Part shown: positions 10,683-54,763 of the stretch, piece after piece | Layout: each line of letters begins with the position of its first letter | Numbering within the stretch: position 1 is the first letter of the stretch | Program-made: the position numbers and the translations under genes | NCBI GenBank assembly: GCA_963576565.1 | Contig: OY755040.1 | Coordinates: 25,672,543-25,736,542 of the forward strand | From: Aspidapion aeneum | Lineage: Eukaryota > Arthropoda > Insecta > Coleoptera > Brentidae | Length of the DNA: 64,000 bases | Direction: 5' to 3' | Notes under the pieces: model-generated | Databases searched by the model: none | What the model was told of the DNA's origin: nothing | Seen by the model: the letters and a program-made list of their open reading frames with translations, nothing else

Positions 10683-11341
10683 TGAACAAGTTTCCCAACT
10701 TGTTTTTATTTTTGTAAATAATTATATTCTCTAATTTTCACTTAAAATTAGAGAAGCTATCTCTCTTAGTTTTTAAATATTTTTGGGTTACATTTTCTAC
10801 GCTTACAAGCGTTTTAGAATATTATTTTGATTTACTTTACGCTATATCTTTCCATATTTTAAATTTAAACTTCGCGCGCTTCTCCCAGCAATGAAGGATT
10901 TGAGATAAGCGGCTAAATTCGGCCTAGCAGACGAAAACGCCGATTGTCTGAGAGAACAACTCAACCACGCGCCACGTGCAACTAAAGTCACCGCACCGCT
11001 ATTATTTTATATTAAAATTGTGGAAACTATTAATTTTACGCTTTAGTTTATTATATATTAGTGTTTGGAACATTTTGAACTATAGAACAATGGAGAGTCT
11101 GGTACTTCGCGTATAATCGGGCTGGCCAGCCAAGTAGCTACAAAAGACATCTAAGGGTAAGTCGTTTCTTGATAATTTTTCATTGCTACGCTATTTTTAG
11201 TAAATAAGTTTTAGGCTCTTTTTTCCCTGTCGGAGCCCTGTGGAAAGATACAGTCCCTCTTAACTCCCACACGTTTTTCTCGAGCTATCTCGAGTGGTCC
11301 TTCGGTATATTTTATTTTCTACAGAAGGCCTGACCTCACCA
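10683..11341 (+). repeat. BEL/Pao right LTR
   Basis: Identical by eye to 4243-4901. Starts TGAACAAG, ends TCACCA, and is followed by the GGGTT duplication. Confidence 0.95.
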
Positions 11342-11630
11342 GGGTTTTTAAATTTGTATAATTCATCATATTTCCTGTTAGTCTGCCAAAACTCAGCTCT
11401 CTAGCGCTTCTACATTTAAAGGGGAGGAAATCAAAATAAAATTTTGGGGTTTTTTATTTTTTTTCTATAGTTTATCATATTTCCTGTCAGTCTGCGAAAG
11501 CTCAGCTCTCTAGCGCTTCTGGAAGTAGGCAATGTTACTTTTACATAACTTTACATATGTATAGGGGAGAGGAGTAAATTAGAATTTTGGACTTTTTTAA
11601 TTTCTTCTAAGGGTTTAGTCACAGTATACC
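11342..11630. repeat. About 138-bp tandem repeat, right part
   Basis: Resumes the array interrupted by the BEL element. It opens with the duplicated GGGTT and contains two more units starting near 11362 and 11472, with the same GCTCAGCTCTCTAGCG and TTTACATAACTTTACAT landmarks. Confidence 0.75.
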
Positions 11631-11638
11631 AATTAAAA

Positions 11639-12348
11639 AATACTCTGCCAATATATGGGCCCCTAAGCTCACACTAAGTACTATAGTTATAGTGTACGTG
11701 TGAGCTAATATAACTAAAAACTGAAATATATTTTATTCAACTCCACACTAAATTACCTTTTGTTTGATACCACACAAGCCATGTTTTGACTCAAACTCAA
11801 ATTTTTGAAATCCACCCCCACCCTTAAAAAAAACAAAAACTAAAATGTATTTTGTTAAACTCCGGACTCAATTACCTTTCGTTTGATATTACACACGCCA
11901 TTTTTCACTTAAACTCTAATTTTTGAAATATACCCCCACCCTTTTTTTTTAAATAAATTAAAATGTATTTTGTTTAACTGCAGACTCAATTACCTTTCGT
12001 TTGATATCACACACGCCATATTTTCACATAAACTCTAATTTTTGAAATCTATCCCCACCCTTTTATTTGGTTTGTGTTCGGTGGATTTTGTTCATTTTTA
12101 AATGGGACCATCTCGACCCAAGACCCAGCCTAGGTATCAAATTTTATTGAAATCGTCCAAGCGGTTTTTGAGTTATGCGCGTTGGTCGTTACAGACAGAC
12201 ATACAGACAGACAAAAACAAAAAAGTTTCAAAATCATCTGAAACGCAAAGATATATAAAAAATTTTGAAATCGAAGCAACTTTTTTTTTCTCGAAAAAAT
12301 TAGGATCACCATAGCTCACACTACTATAGTATAGTATATGTGTGAGCT
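11639..12348 (-). mobile_element. Helentron-associated (HINE-like) repeat, copy 2
   Basis: Reverse-strand copy. The tail AATACTCTGCC at 11639 is the inverse of GGCAGAGTATT; the 3'-type hairpin is at about 11664-11706, the tandem units at about 11760-12065, (GACA)n at about 12190-12215, and the 5'-type hairpin at 12313-12348. On the element's own strand it is preceded by TT, as are the other five copies. Confidence 0.65.
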
Positions 12349-12824
12349 AATAGTAATGACAAATCGGCTTTCCCGCCAAATATTTTTAGCGCCACACCCT
12401 GTACTTTTAGTTCAGGACAACAGCTCCGCGATGGCGCTACCCCAGCAGAAAATGCTAGGGTCACTGCATCCTGGAAGCCTAAGAAAATGCACCGTTAAGC
12501 CACGGATCACCTAACAATCCGTGGTTAAGCCCTGTATCCTGCGTGTCTTTTGGAAATTGAATTTGTCAAGCACTTGATGTGCACATGTGCACATCGATAA
12601 AACTTATAAAACTTGTCAAATTTGTTTTTCGCAAAGATTATTTTTATTCACTTCGCAATTTCGTTCACATTTCTTTTGAGATAAAAATCCAAAAAAAAAT
12701 CGGTGTTTGCGTTTTATCATGGGAAAGTGAAATCTTGCAGAACAGAGCGATGATCGCCTCTCAAAAAAGGTTTAGAATGAGAGGTGCTTGTTGTGTTACG
12801 GTTCGGTTCGGTGTAAGTGTAATA
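12349..12824. other. Unassigned sequence with two small palindromes
   Basis: No gene seen. There is a hairpin CCACGGAT...ATCCGTGG near 12501-12525 and a perfect 20-base palindrome GATGTGCACATGTGCACATC at 12576-12595. A short GGTTCGGTTCGG run at about 12800 foreshadows the satellite at 13491. Confidence 0.5.
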
Positions 12825-13453
12825 GTTACTGAGGTTCTACTACGTTATACCTCGCTCGTCAAAACGCCCTATATAACAATTTTTTTGTATGGAAATGATT
12901 CTTTGGACTATTTTTAGTCGATTTAGATACGGGAAATTAAAAAAAAAAGTATGATTTTTTTTTTAAATAATTTTTTAAAAAACGTTACATAGTGATTTTC
13001 TCTGACTTGTTTTGGTTGAAAAAAATCAATTTCTATCACTGCATCGTCAAATTTTCGACATAAATTTGTAAATTAGCTTAGGATTAATAATTTAACAATT
13101 TTAAATTAATTACATACCTAGATTTTCGTGTTTTTTCGCGGTTTTTTCACATAATTTGAAAATTTGTACACTTGACCTTCCCACAGATGTTTTGACACAT
13201 TGATAGAAATTTTTTGCTGGGCCAACTGTTTCCGGGTCATTCGGCCATATCAAATTTCCCAATTCAATTTGCTTACGCTGACTTACCCTCAGATGCACCG
13301 TAAGCACTTAAGCGCGATCATGGGTTTAATCGCAATTAAGTCCTTGTTGCTCACATACAAAACAACAAAGATTGAAAATGGATTAGCAAAGCCTTGTTAC
13401 GGGGCATCTGAGGGTTAAAGGCCCAAATTATAGGAAATTATTTATTTAGAACT

Positions 13454-13490
13454 ATTCACCAAGAATCGGCGCAGCCGATTCTTGGTGAAT
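13454..13490. repeat. Perfect 17-bp-stem hairpin
   Basis: ATTCACCAAGAATCGGC, loop GCA, then the exact inverse ending GGTGAAT. It lies directly at the left edge of the (GGTTC)n array. Confidence 0.9.
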
Positions 13491-13735
13491 GTGCGGTACG
13501 GTTCGGTTCGGTTCCATTCAGTTCGGTTCGATTCGGTTCGGTTCAGTTCAGTTCGGTTCGGTTCTGTTCGGTTCTGTTCGGTTCGGTTCGGTTCGGTTCG
13601 GTTCGGTTCGGTTAGGTTAGGTTCAGTTCGGTTCGGTTCCGTTCGGTTCGTTTCGGTTCGGTTCCGTTCGGTTTGGTTTAGTTCGGTTCGTTTTGGTTCA
13701 GTTAAGTTGCGTTCGGTTTGGTTTTAGGTTAGATT
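13491..13735 (+). repeat. (GGTTC)n pentanucleotide satellite
   Basis: About 245 bases of GGTTC units with scattered variants (GTTCA, GTTCT, GTTAG, GTTCC). It creates an artefactual open frame of RFGSV-type repeats, which is not a gene. Short runs of the same pentamer appear near 12800 and, in inverse, near 34685. Confidence 0.95.
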
Positions 13736-13744
13736 TGTTGGGTC

Positions 13745-13797
13745 TTAAAGTAATTCAGCAGGAGTCAGCGCAGCCGACTCCTGCTGAATTACTTTAA
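13745..13797. repeat. Long hairpin at right edge of the pentamer array
   Basis: A 22-bp perfect outer stem (TTAAAG...CAGGAGTC and its inverse) and an inner GC pair around the same GCA loop, with one mismatch. The centre AGCGCAGCC nearly repeats the centre of the hairpin at 13454 (CGGCGCAGCCG). Confidence 0.85.
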
Positions 13798-14348
13798 AAC
13801 ACAACCAACCTATTCTAAGATCGACCCAAACCGAACCAAACCGAACTGCTGAATTTCTGTAAATCATCATTTTCATAATTGTTTCTGCATTTTTTTCATT
13901 ATAAATGCTCAATAGTCGATTTTGGACGATTTTACGGAGTCAAAAATGCGCGACAAATTAAAATGTTGGAGTAAAATATAAGGTCGAACGTTAGATTTCA
14001 AAAATATGGTGTAACCATTTTTCTATGCGTAAATACATTTCTAAAAAACCATAACTTTTTATCGCTTCTTGCCAGACAGTTGGTCACCTTATTTTTGGCT
14101 AAATTACCATTTATTTAAAGCTCAGTCGATTGTGAGCCGTGCCTCTCTTTCTCGAAATACGTCAAATAAATTATTTCTATAGCAATTTGTATATTTTTTT
14201 CTAATTTTTTAATTTTGAAATTTCTAAAAAAAATGCGAAAAATCCCCATTTTTTTTTCTTGAAAACAGTATAAAACGACCTCAACTTATCATTAAAAAAA
14301 GAAACACCCATTTTCAAGCATCGAGGTATAACGTAGTAGACCCGTTAC

Positions 14349-15329
14349 TGATTATTAATGTATTCATACTAATATAAATTATGATTAAAATAAATTGTTA
14401 TTTTATTATGCAAAAAACCACTTTTTTGGACTTTATTTTTTTGGACTTTATTTTTTTGACATAATTTTACTATCTTTCAAACTTTCAAAAAACAAAGAAT
14501 GTCAACAAAAAATTCAAAACTAACTGACCTGTATAATAATATACAAGGAGCAGAGTGCAAAATTTAGTTCAAACAAACAGCAATGGGCTGGCGCTGTTGA
14601 AATTTCATTAATTGTATTAAGAGTTTAACATGGGGGTGTAATATTTCTGTGGTTAGTAATCTGTGGGTTTAGTCATAATTTCAGTGTTCTAAATTTTAGC
14701 TTTGTCTCATGTTTGAAAGTACTGTAGAATTTTGATGATCTATACATGAGTAAGTGAGTGGCAATTTCGACGTTACTTTACTACTTTATGCAAGTTCATG
14801 AAACCTGGGTTGTTAGCTCTATGAAGATCAACGACTGAGACAAGTTTGAGTTTCGTTATATTCAAATAAGGGCCGAAATGTTTCCAGAAAAGGTGGTAAA
14901 GCAGTTTTCCCCGCGAACTTGACCGGGCACTGCCGTGCCCTCGGATACCTATTTTAAACCTTGCGGTGTTGTCAAACAACGCACTGTTTCTTTGTATTCT
15001 ACAAATATAGGAAAACTAAGAAAGCTAACAAAGTGGGCGAATGTACAAAAAAATATTTTCTCCATCAAAAATCATTGGGCTAAATAAAGATGTGATTAAA
15101 ACAAAATTTGGTCTCTTTATTAAAAAAAATGGATCAAATTTTTATTTGAATTGATTTATAACACGCCCATGCTTAACTTTTGCGTAATCTGGAGATATGA
15201 CCCAAAAAAAAAACGGAAATTAGATAAAGCATAGTTAATGTAGGTGAAGTGTCGTATCTAGGACACAAAGGGGCGGGATACGTTCTTCAAAAAATAGGGT
15301 GTGCTTGAGTAAGTTATTTCTATAGATAA
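14349..15329. other. Unassigned AT-rich sequence
   Basis: No coding signal or recognised repeat. Confidence 0.4.
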
Positions 15330-17672
15330 AAATTAATAGGACAGTATGACCATTTCTATAGCGGAGTGGCAAAAGAAAAACATGCGCAACAAGGAGTATC
15401 TATTTTGGTCAACAAAAGATTTAGAAAATATATCACCAACTGGGAAGCAGTAAATGAACGGCTAATAAGAATGAATATAACAATAAAAGGAATGAGACTT
15501 ACGATTTTTGGAATCTATGCGTATAATGACGATGCAAATGTAGCCGTGAAAGACAATTTTTTTGAAGAAATCCACAATGAAATATCAGCAGTAAGTACAT
15601 CTAGAGAAATTGTAATATTGGGAGATTTAAATAGTAGAACAGGTAACAGAGTAAATGATCTGACAGTTGGCCAATATGGAGAAGATGTTGTTAATGACAA
15701 TGGAAACCGGCTTATCACAGTATGTGAGCAATTAGACCTAAAAATCCAAAACGGTTTTTTCCAACATAAGAAAATACACAAATATACCTGGACCAAACCC
15801 TCACAAAACCTGAAATCCGTCATTGATTATCTTATCACTAAACAAAAGACAAAACTAAAAATTCAAGATGTCAGAACAAAGCGTGGATCAACATGCGGAA
15901 GTGATCACTATTTTCTGGAGACCAAAAGTGATAAGAAGAATCAATCATGGATGCAAAAGTGCCAGAAAATAGATTCTTACTTAGGAGGTAGGAGAAGTAC
16001 CGAAAGCTGGAAAACTATAAGATCGATCAAAAAAGAAACATGCAGAGATATTATTTCACCAATACCAGACAAAGAATGGGATGAGCATTTTAAAAAACTT
16101 TTAACTGAAGATAGAGCAGAATTCAAGGAAGACGAAAGAGACAATATCATTAGAACGATGGGATCTCCAGTACCCCTCACAATATCTGAGGTCAAAAACG
16201 TGTGCAAAACCTTAAAAAGCGGTAAATCTGCCGGACCCGGAAATATCCCAGCTGAACTTATTAAATATGGCACTGAAGAATTGTTTTGTAGATTACGGAA
16301 TCTTTTCCAAAGATATTTAAATGGAGCTGTAGTACCAACTGAGTGGAAAACGTCATATATATCCACAATACACAAAAAAGGAAGGAAAGATATATGTGAC
16401 AATTATAGAGGTATATCTGTAACTAGTACGCTAAGCAGAATATATGGCAAAATAATAAGAAATAAAGTGGAGAGCGAATATAAAGATATGGAGGCAGAAG
16501 AACAAGCTGGTTTCAGGGCGGGTAGATCGACTTCAGATCATCTCTTTTGTATAACCCAAGTTATTGAAAAGAAAATGGCATACGGACAAGAGCTCCATCT
16601 GCTTTACGTAGATTTGCAGAAGGCATATGATAGTATACCACTAAATCTACTTTGGAAAGCGTTGGAAAAGACAAACATAAGCGTACAACTAATTAAGGCC
16701 ATCAAAGAGTTATACCGCAATAGTAAGGCAAAAGTTAAAATAAAAGCAAAACTAACCAAAGGCTTTCAAGTAAATAAAGGTCTTAAACAAGGTTGCTGTA
16801 TCTCGCCTACGCTCTTCAAGATATATTTGGAACAGGTCCTTAAAGTCTGGAAGAGAAAATGCCAAAACATGGGAATTCCGTTGAATGAAACCACCTTGTA
16901 TACTTTATGTTTCGCCGATGATCAGATAGTGGTGGCTCAGGATTATGACGACCTCGAATATATGACACGAAAACTAATAGAAGAGTACAATAAGTGGGGA
17001 CTAGAGGTTAATATCAATAAGACAGAGTATATGTGTATTGGTGGAACGAAACAGGATCTAATCTTAAATACTGGGCAGCGAATTCAGTCCTGTGATGAGT
17101 ATAAATACTTGGGTCTAAAAATTACAGCTGACGGAACACTAGACAAAGCTATAAAAGATAGAAACGTACAAGGAAGAAAAGCAATAACTTTATTAAATGG
17201 AATAATTTGGGACCAAAGTATATCAAAACATAACAAAAAGCTTATATATAACACCATTGTAAAAAGTATTATTACATACGGCTCAGAAGTATGGCCAATC
17301 AAAGATAGAACAGAAAAAATGCTTTCCGCTACGGAGATGGACTATTGGAGAAGAGCAGCAGGGAAATCAAAAAGAGAAAGAGTTACCAATCAAAGAATAA
17401 GAGAAATTATGACAGTGGGTGAACGTACTCTAGTGGATGATATAAGAACAAAACAACTGGTGTGGTACGGACATGTACAAAGAATGGATGATGGAAGACT
17501 ACCTAAACAAATATTACAATGGAAACCAACTGGCCGAAGAAAACGAGGAAGACCAAGGAGAAGCTGGAGAGAAGGAATAGATAGTGAAATAAGAATAAGA
17601 GGCCTAGATGATGAATTATGGGCAAACAGAAACGAGTGGAGATTGGGTATCGGAAGACGTAGAACGTTGTGA
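15330..17672 (+). CDS. LINE endonuclease-reverse transcriptase, N-terminally truncated
   Basis: The frame is open from 15330 to TGA 17670. No true start remains: the first in-frame near-start codon is GTG at 15366, and frame residues before it (QYDHFYSGVAKEK) already belong to the endonuclease domain. Visible parts are an AP-type endonuclease (ILGDLNSRTG, IDYLITK, GSDHYFLE), a linker, reverse transcriptase (EEQAGFRAGRST, LYVDLQKAYDSI, GLKQGCCISP, and the active site CFADDQ near 16914) and a C-terminal tail with WYGHVQRM and GRRKRGRPRRSW. The linker between GSDHYF and the RT is short, suggesting an internal in-frame deletion. No stops interrupt 780 codons, so the copy is young, but loss of the N-terminus probably makes it inactive. 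Confidence 0.88.
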   Translation, partial: KLIGQYDHFYSGVAKEKHAQQGVSILVNKRFRKYITNWEAVNERLIRMNITIKGMRLTIFGIYAYNDDANVAVKDNFFEEIHNEISAVSTSREIVILGDLNSRTGNRVNDLTVGQYGEDVVNDNGNRLITVCEQLDLKIQNGFFQHKKIHKYTWTKPSQNLKSVIDYLITKQKTKLKIQDVRTKRGSTCGSDHYFLETKSDKKNQSWMQKCQKIDSYLGGRRSTESWKTIRSIKKETCRDIISPIPDKEWDEHFKKLLTEDRAEFKEDERDNIIRTMGSPVPLTISEVKNVCKTLKSGKSAGPGNIPAELIKYGTEELFCRLRNLFQRYLNGAVVPTEWKTSYISTIHKKGRKDICDNYRGISVTSTLSRIYGKIIRNKVESEYKDMEAEEQAGFRAGRSTSDHLFCITQVIEKKMAYGQELHLLYVDLQKAYDSIPLNLLWKALEKTNISVQLIKAIKELYRNSKAKVKIKAKLTKGFQVNKGLKQGCCISPTLFKIYLEQVLKVWKRKCQNMGIPLNETTLYTLCFADDQIVVAQDYDDLEYMTRKLIEEYNKWGLEVNINKTEYMCIGGTKQDLILNTGQRIQSCDEYKYLGLKITADGTLDKAIKDRNVQGRKAITLLNGIIWDQSISKHNKKLIYNTIVKSIITYGSEVWPIKDRTEKMLSATEMDYWRRAAGKSKRERVTNQRIREIMTVGERTLVDDIRTKQLVWYGHVQRMDDGRLPKQILQWKPTGRRKRGRPRRSWREGIDSEIRIRGLDDELWANRNEWRLGIGRRRTL

Positions 17673-17677
17673 AACCG

Positions 17678-17720
<43 letters not shown>
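15330..17720 (+). mobile_element. 5'-truncated LINE with (TA)n tail
   Basis: Contains the endonuclease-reverse transcriptase frame below and ends in a (TA)n run at 17682-17720 right after a short 3' UTR. Truncation at the 5' end is typical of LINE insertion. The clade is not settled; RTE/CR1-grade elements are the nearest by motif. Confidence 0.8.
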
Positions 17721-17728
<8 letters not shown>

Positions 17729-17760
17729 TTAATAACGAATTTAATAATAAAGTAAATAAA

Positions 17761-18417
17761 GTGTCAGCCAAGAGTAGAGAAACCACCTAAAATTATATAT
17801 AAATCTGGTCCTGTACCAACTGTCAAAGAACAACTAGTGCATTTGAAAACTTCAATCAGGTTCGGTTCACGTGTTTCGGTGATTTTCAATACAAAATCAT
17901 TTAGTGCCTTTCTGTCGCATTTATAAAAAGCTAAAAATAAGTTTTTTTCTGTGCAATTTTAAGCAAAAATGGCAACTACCACTCAGAAGAGACGTAAAAG
18001 GTATATTATATCGAAGGCTAAAGTACAATACCACGTATGTTGTCATAAAATAATTTGACAGGGGATACAAAAATTGAGCTACCGTTCTTCCTAAAAACAT
18101 TTAGTAGTTACGAGGTTTGGTTAGTATGAATTTTAAAAAACTGAAAAATAGTAAAATTCAACTTTCTTTGTCTACCAGCAGATGGCCTAGGTATACCAAA
18201 CGAGTTTTCCCTTAAAAGCCAATTTTCGGAAAAATGTCGTTAAGACGTGACAAAAAGGCACTAAATATTTTTGTATCGAAAATTGCCGATACACGTGAAT
18301 TTTATTGAGAACTGGATTGAAGTTTTCAAATTTACCACTTGTTCTTTGATAGTTCTTACAGGATCAGATTTATATATACAATTTTAGGTGGTTTTTCCAT
18401 TTTTGACCGGTACTGTA
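17761..18417. mobile_element. Foldback MITE with long arms
   Basis: About 165 bp at 17765-17925 are repeated in inverse at 18235-18415, at roughly 85-90% identity by eye (landmarks AAACCACCTAAAATT, TTGAAAACTTCAATC, TTTAGTGCCTTT). The right end reads inverse CAGTACCGGTCAAAA next to TA, a common Tc1/mariner-type terminus. The left end is diverged. No ORF. Confidence 0.7.
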
Positions 18418-20036
18418 TATTCCCAACCAGCCCTTCAAAAAATATTTAATAATAATATTAATATTATACCGAAACTTTAACACCAGTAGTTACTAAAAGG
18501 TCTAAAGTCCTACGTTTACGTTAAAAGTCTAGATTTTGGTTGACGGTTTAACTCATTTTTTACCTTGGATGCAATAGTTTTTAATATTTATATAATTTGT
18601 TTATAAATAGCTTGCAACGTTTTTAAACTAAAATATCGATATAATATTTTGGTTTAAAAATGACAGCCGTATTTAAACCTCCAACCGTATGCCACGAGAT
18701 GTCGCATAAAAACAGAGTAATTCAGTAAAATATGTACAGGTGCTCTCTAGAAGATATAACGGATAATCTAAAAACACATTTTGCCTCCATACGCCCCCTA
18801 CGGGCCATAAATGTAATTTTTTTGACAACTGAAGAATCAGTACTGAAAGATCGATATGCGTGCCAAGTTTCATTACTCTGGCTTAAACTGTTAAGAATTA
18901 AAAAAATGAAATTGTGTGTCTTAGGCGTCGATCAAAACAGGTGTTATAAAACCTTCATCAAAAAGCCACGGAGGCTAAATTTTGACGCTATGGCTACTGA
19001 CCAATATGTATATATACACATCTTTAAAAAAGTAAAAGAATGTGCATTTAACACTTTAAAATAGTATATAGTTTGAAATATTTTTATACACGAAACAAAT
19101 AAACAGAAACATAAATTTAAACCATAAAAAATAAAACTCCGAAACGTAGAGGCAATATTTTTAAACCAGATTAAAGCCAATTCAATTCTCACAATTTTTT
19201 TTTAATAAATTTGTTCCAGAACAACTCGTTTCGTCGGTGCGTGGCTTAAAGTTTATCATCTTTGGCTAGACGTTTCTCCGCAACGAATACGCCTAGAGAG
19301 CTGTGGTTACCCTTAAATTGTAGAAAATTGATCTAGCGTGAAAAAACTATACAACCTCAGTACCCGAAAAATGCTTCCTTAAGGTGTTTTCAAAAAACAG
19401 AAAAAGTACCAGTTTTTCGAGACCCACGGGAATAGCACAGGGATTTCAGGGTTGCACACTATAAAAAAAAAATTGCCTTTTTTATGTCGATATCGCTGGC
19501 GTATATAGTTTTTAGAACCTTGAACCACCCCTCAGGGGCGGTACTACAATTTAAGACAATTTTTAACGGGAATTCTATGACTGCACGGGCATAAAAAATG
19601 ACATATCGTTATAATTTTTTTTATTTAGTTTTTCTTGATTTTTAAAGTTTATTTGTATTTTTGTGAGATAAAACTCATTGAGAAATGCTTATTATGCTAT
19701 TGCAATTTGGCGTGAACCAAACTGCTGTTATTTGACCTGTAAATATTAAAAAATTCCGGGTCAAGTCTTATTGAGTACTTAGACCCTGATAGATCAGTGC
19801 TGAGTTTTAAGATCTTAGTAAATACTGGTATTAGATTATTATAGTCTCTACTGAACCAAGGAAAACAAATGACTAATTAGTTTAAGAATCCACGTCATCC
19901 CTTGGGTGAAAAAAATATAAAATTGCAGGGTAATTGTGGGATGGCATGAGATGAGATTACCAATCACAGAATTCAAATTTTTTAATACCAAATTTATTCA
20001 GGCTTGTTTTGTAAATCAGTCTTTACTATATTACAG
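18418..20036. other. Region upstream of the first PI4KB coding exon
   Basis: Probably promoter, 5' UTR or first intron of the gene. No convincing upstream exon could be read. A GTACTTAGACCCTGA segment near 19774 resembles the flank of the element at 34148. Confidence 0.4.
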
Positions 20037-20040
20037 GTCC

Positions 20041-54586
<34,546 letters not shown>

Positions 54587-54757
54587 TACCATTCTGAATT
54601 TATTATTTAGTATATGTACAATCGAAGTATTGATGGAACTTATCTGACCAAAATGAATTTCAGTGGGTTTTCCAAATTACAATATATTTCAATATTTATT
54701 TTATTACCTAAAAAACTATTGGGGTTTTAGAATTTTCGTTTGTTGACTGTGGTGTGA

Positions 54758-54763
54758 AATAAA
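54758..54763 (+). terminator. PI4KB: Candidate poly(A) signal of PI4KB
   Basis: First AATAAA after the stop codon, 172 bases downstream. Later signals could also be used. Confidence 0.4.

Larger units (their letters stand above)
4243..11341 (+). mobile_element. Complete BEL/Pao LTR retrotransposon
   Basis: A 7099-bp element made of two 659-bp LTRs, a leader, one gag-pol reading frame and a polypurine tract, flanked by GGGTT. The two LTRs showed no difference in a line-by-line comparison by eye, and the ORF has no break, so the insertion is very recent and may be an active copy. There is no env-like ORF. It sits inside the 138-bp tandem repeat, which is cleanly interrupted. The Pol order (protease, reverse transcriptase, RNase H, integrase) and the gag-pol fusion are those of BEL/Pao. 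Confidence 0.96.
12825..14348. repeat. Inverted-repeat-bounded segment
   Basis: The segment at 12825-12854 (ending TACTACGTTATACCTCG) is repeated in inverse at 14322-14348 (CGAGGTATAACGTAGTA...). The arms are about 27-30 bp, imperfect, 1.5 kb apart, and enclose the hairpin-bounded satellite. It may be a non-autonomous transposon; no target duplication was recognised. Confidence 0.45.

Noticed and set aside
12102..12314. Frames rich in QTDRQTD (also near 35058, 41047, 48095, 2418)
   Set aside because: They arise from the (GTCT)n block inside the HINE-like repeats and are not conserved as proteins.
13482..13727. Open frame of RFGSV repeats
   Set aside because: Translation of the (GGTTC)n satellite; a pentamer array is open in several frames by composition.
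19936..20040. Upstream extension of the PI4KB frame to a start at 19936
   Set aside because: The frame crosses a good acceptor (TTACAG at 20031-20036), and the extra residues have no family similarity; ATG 20041 is simpler.
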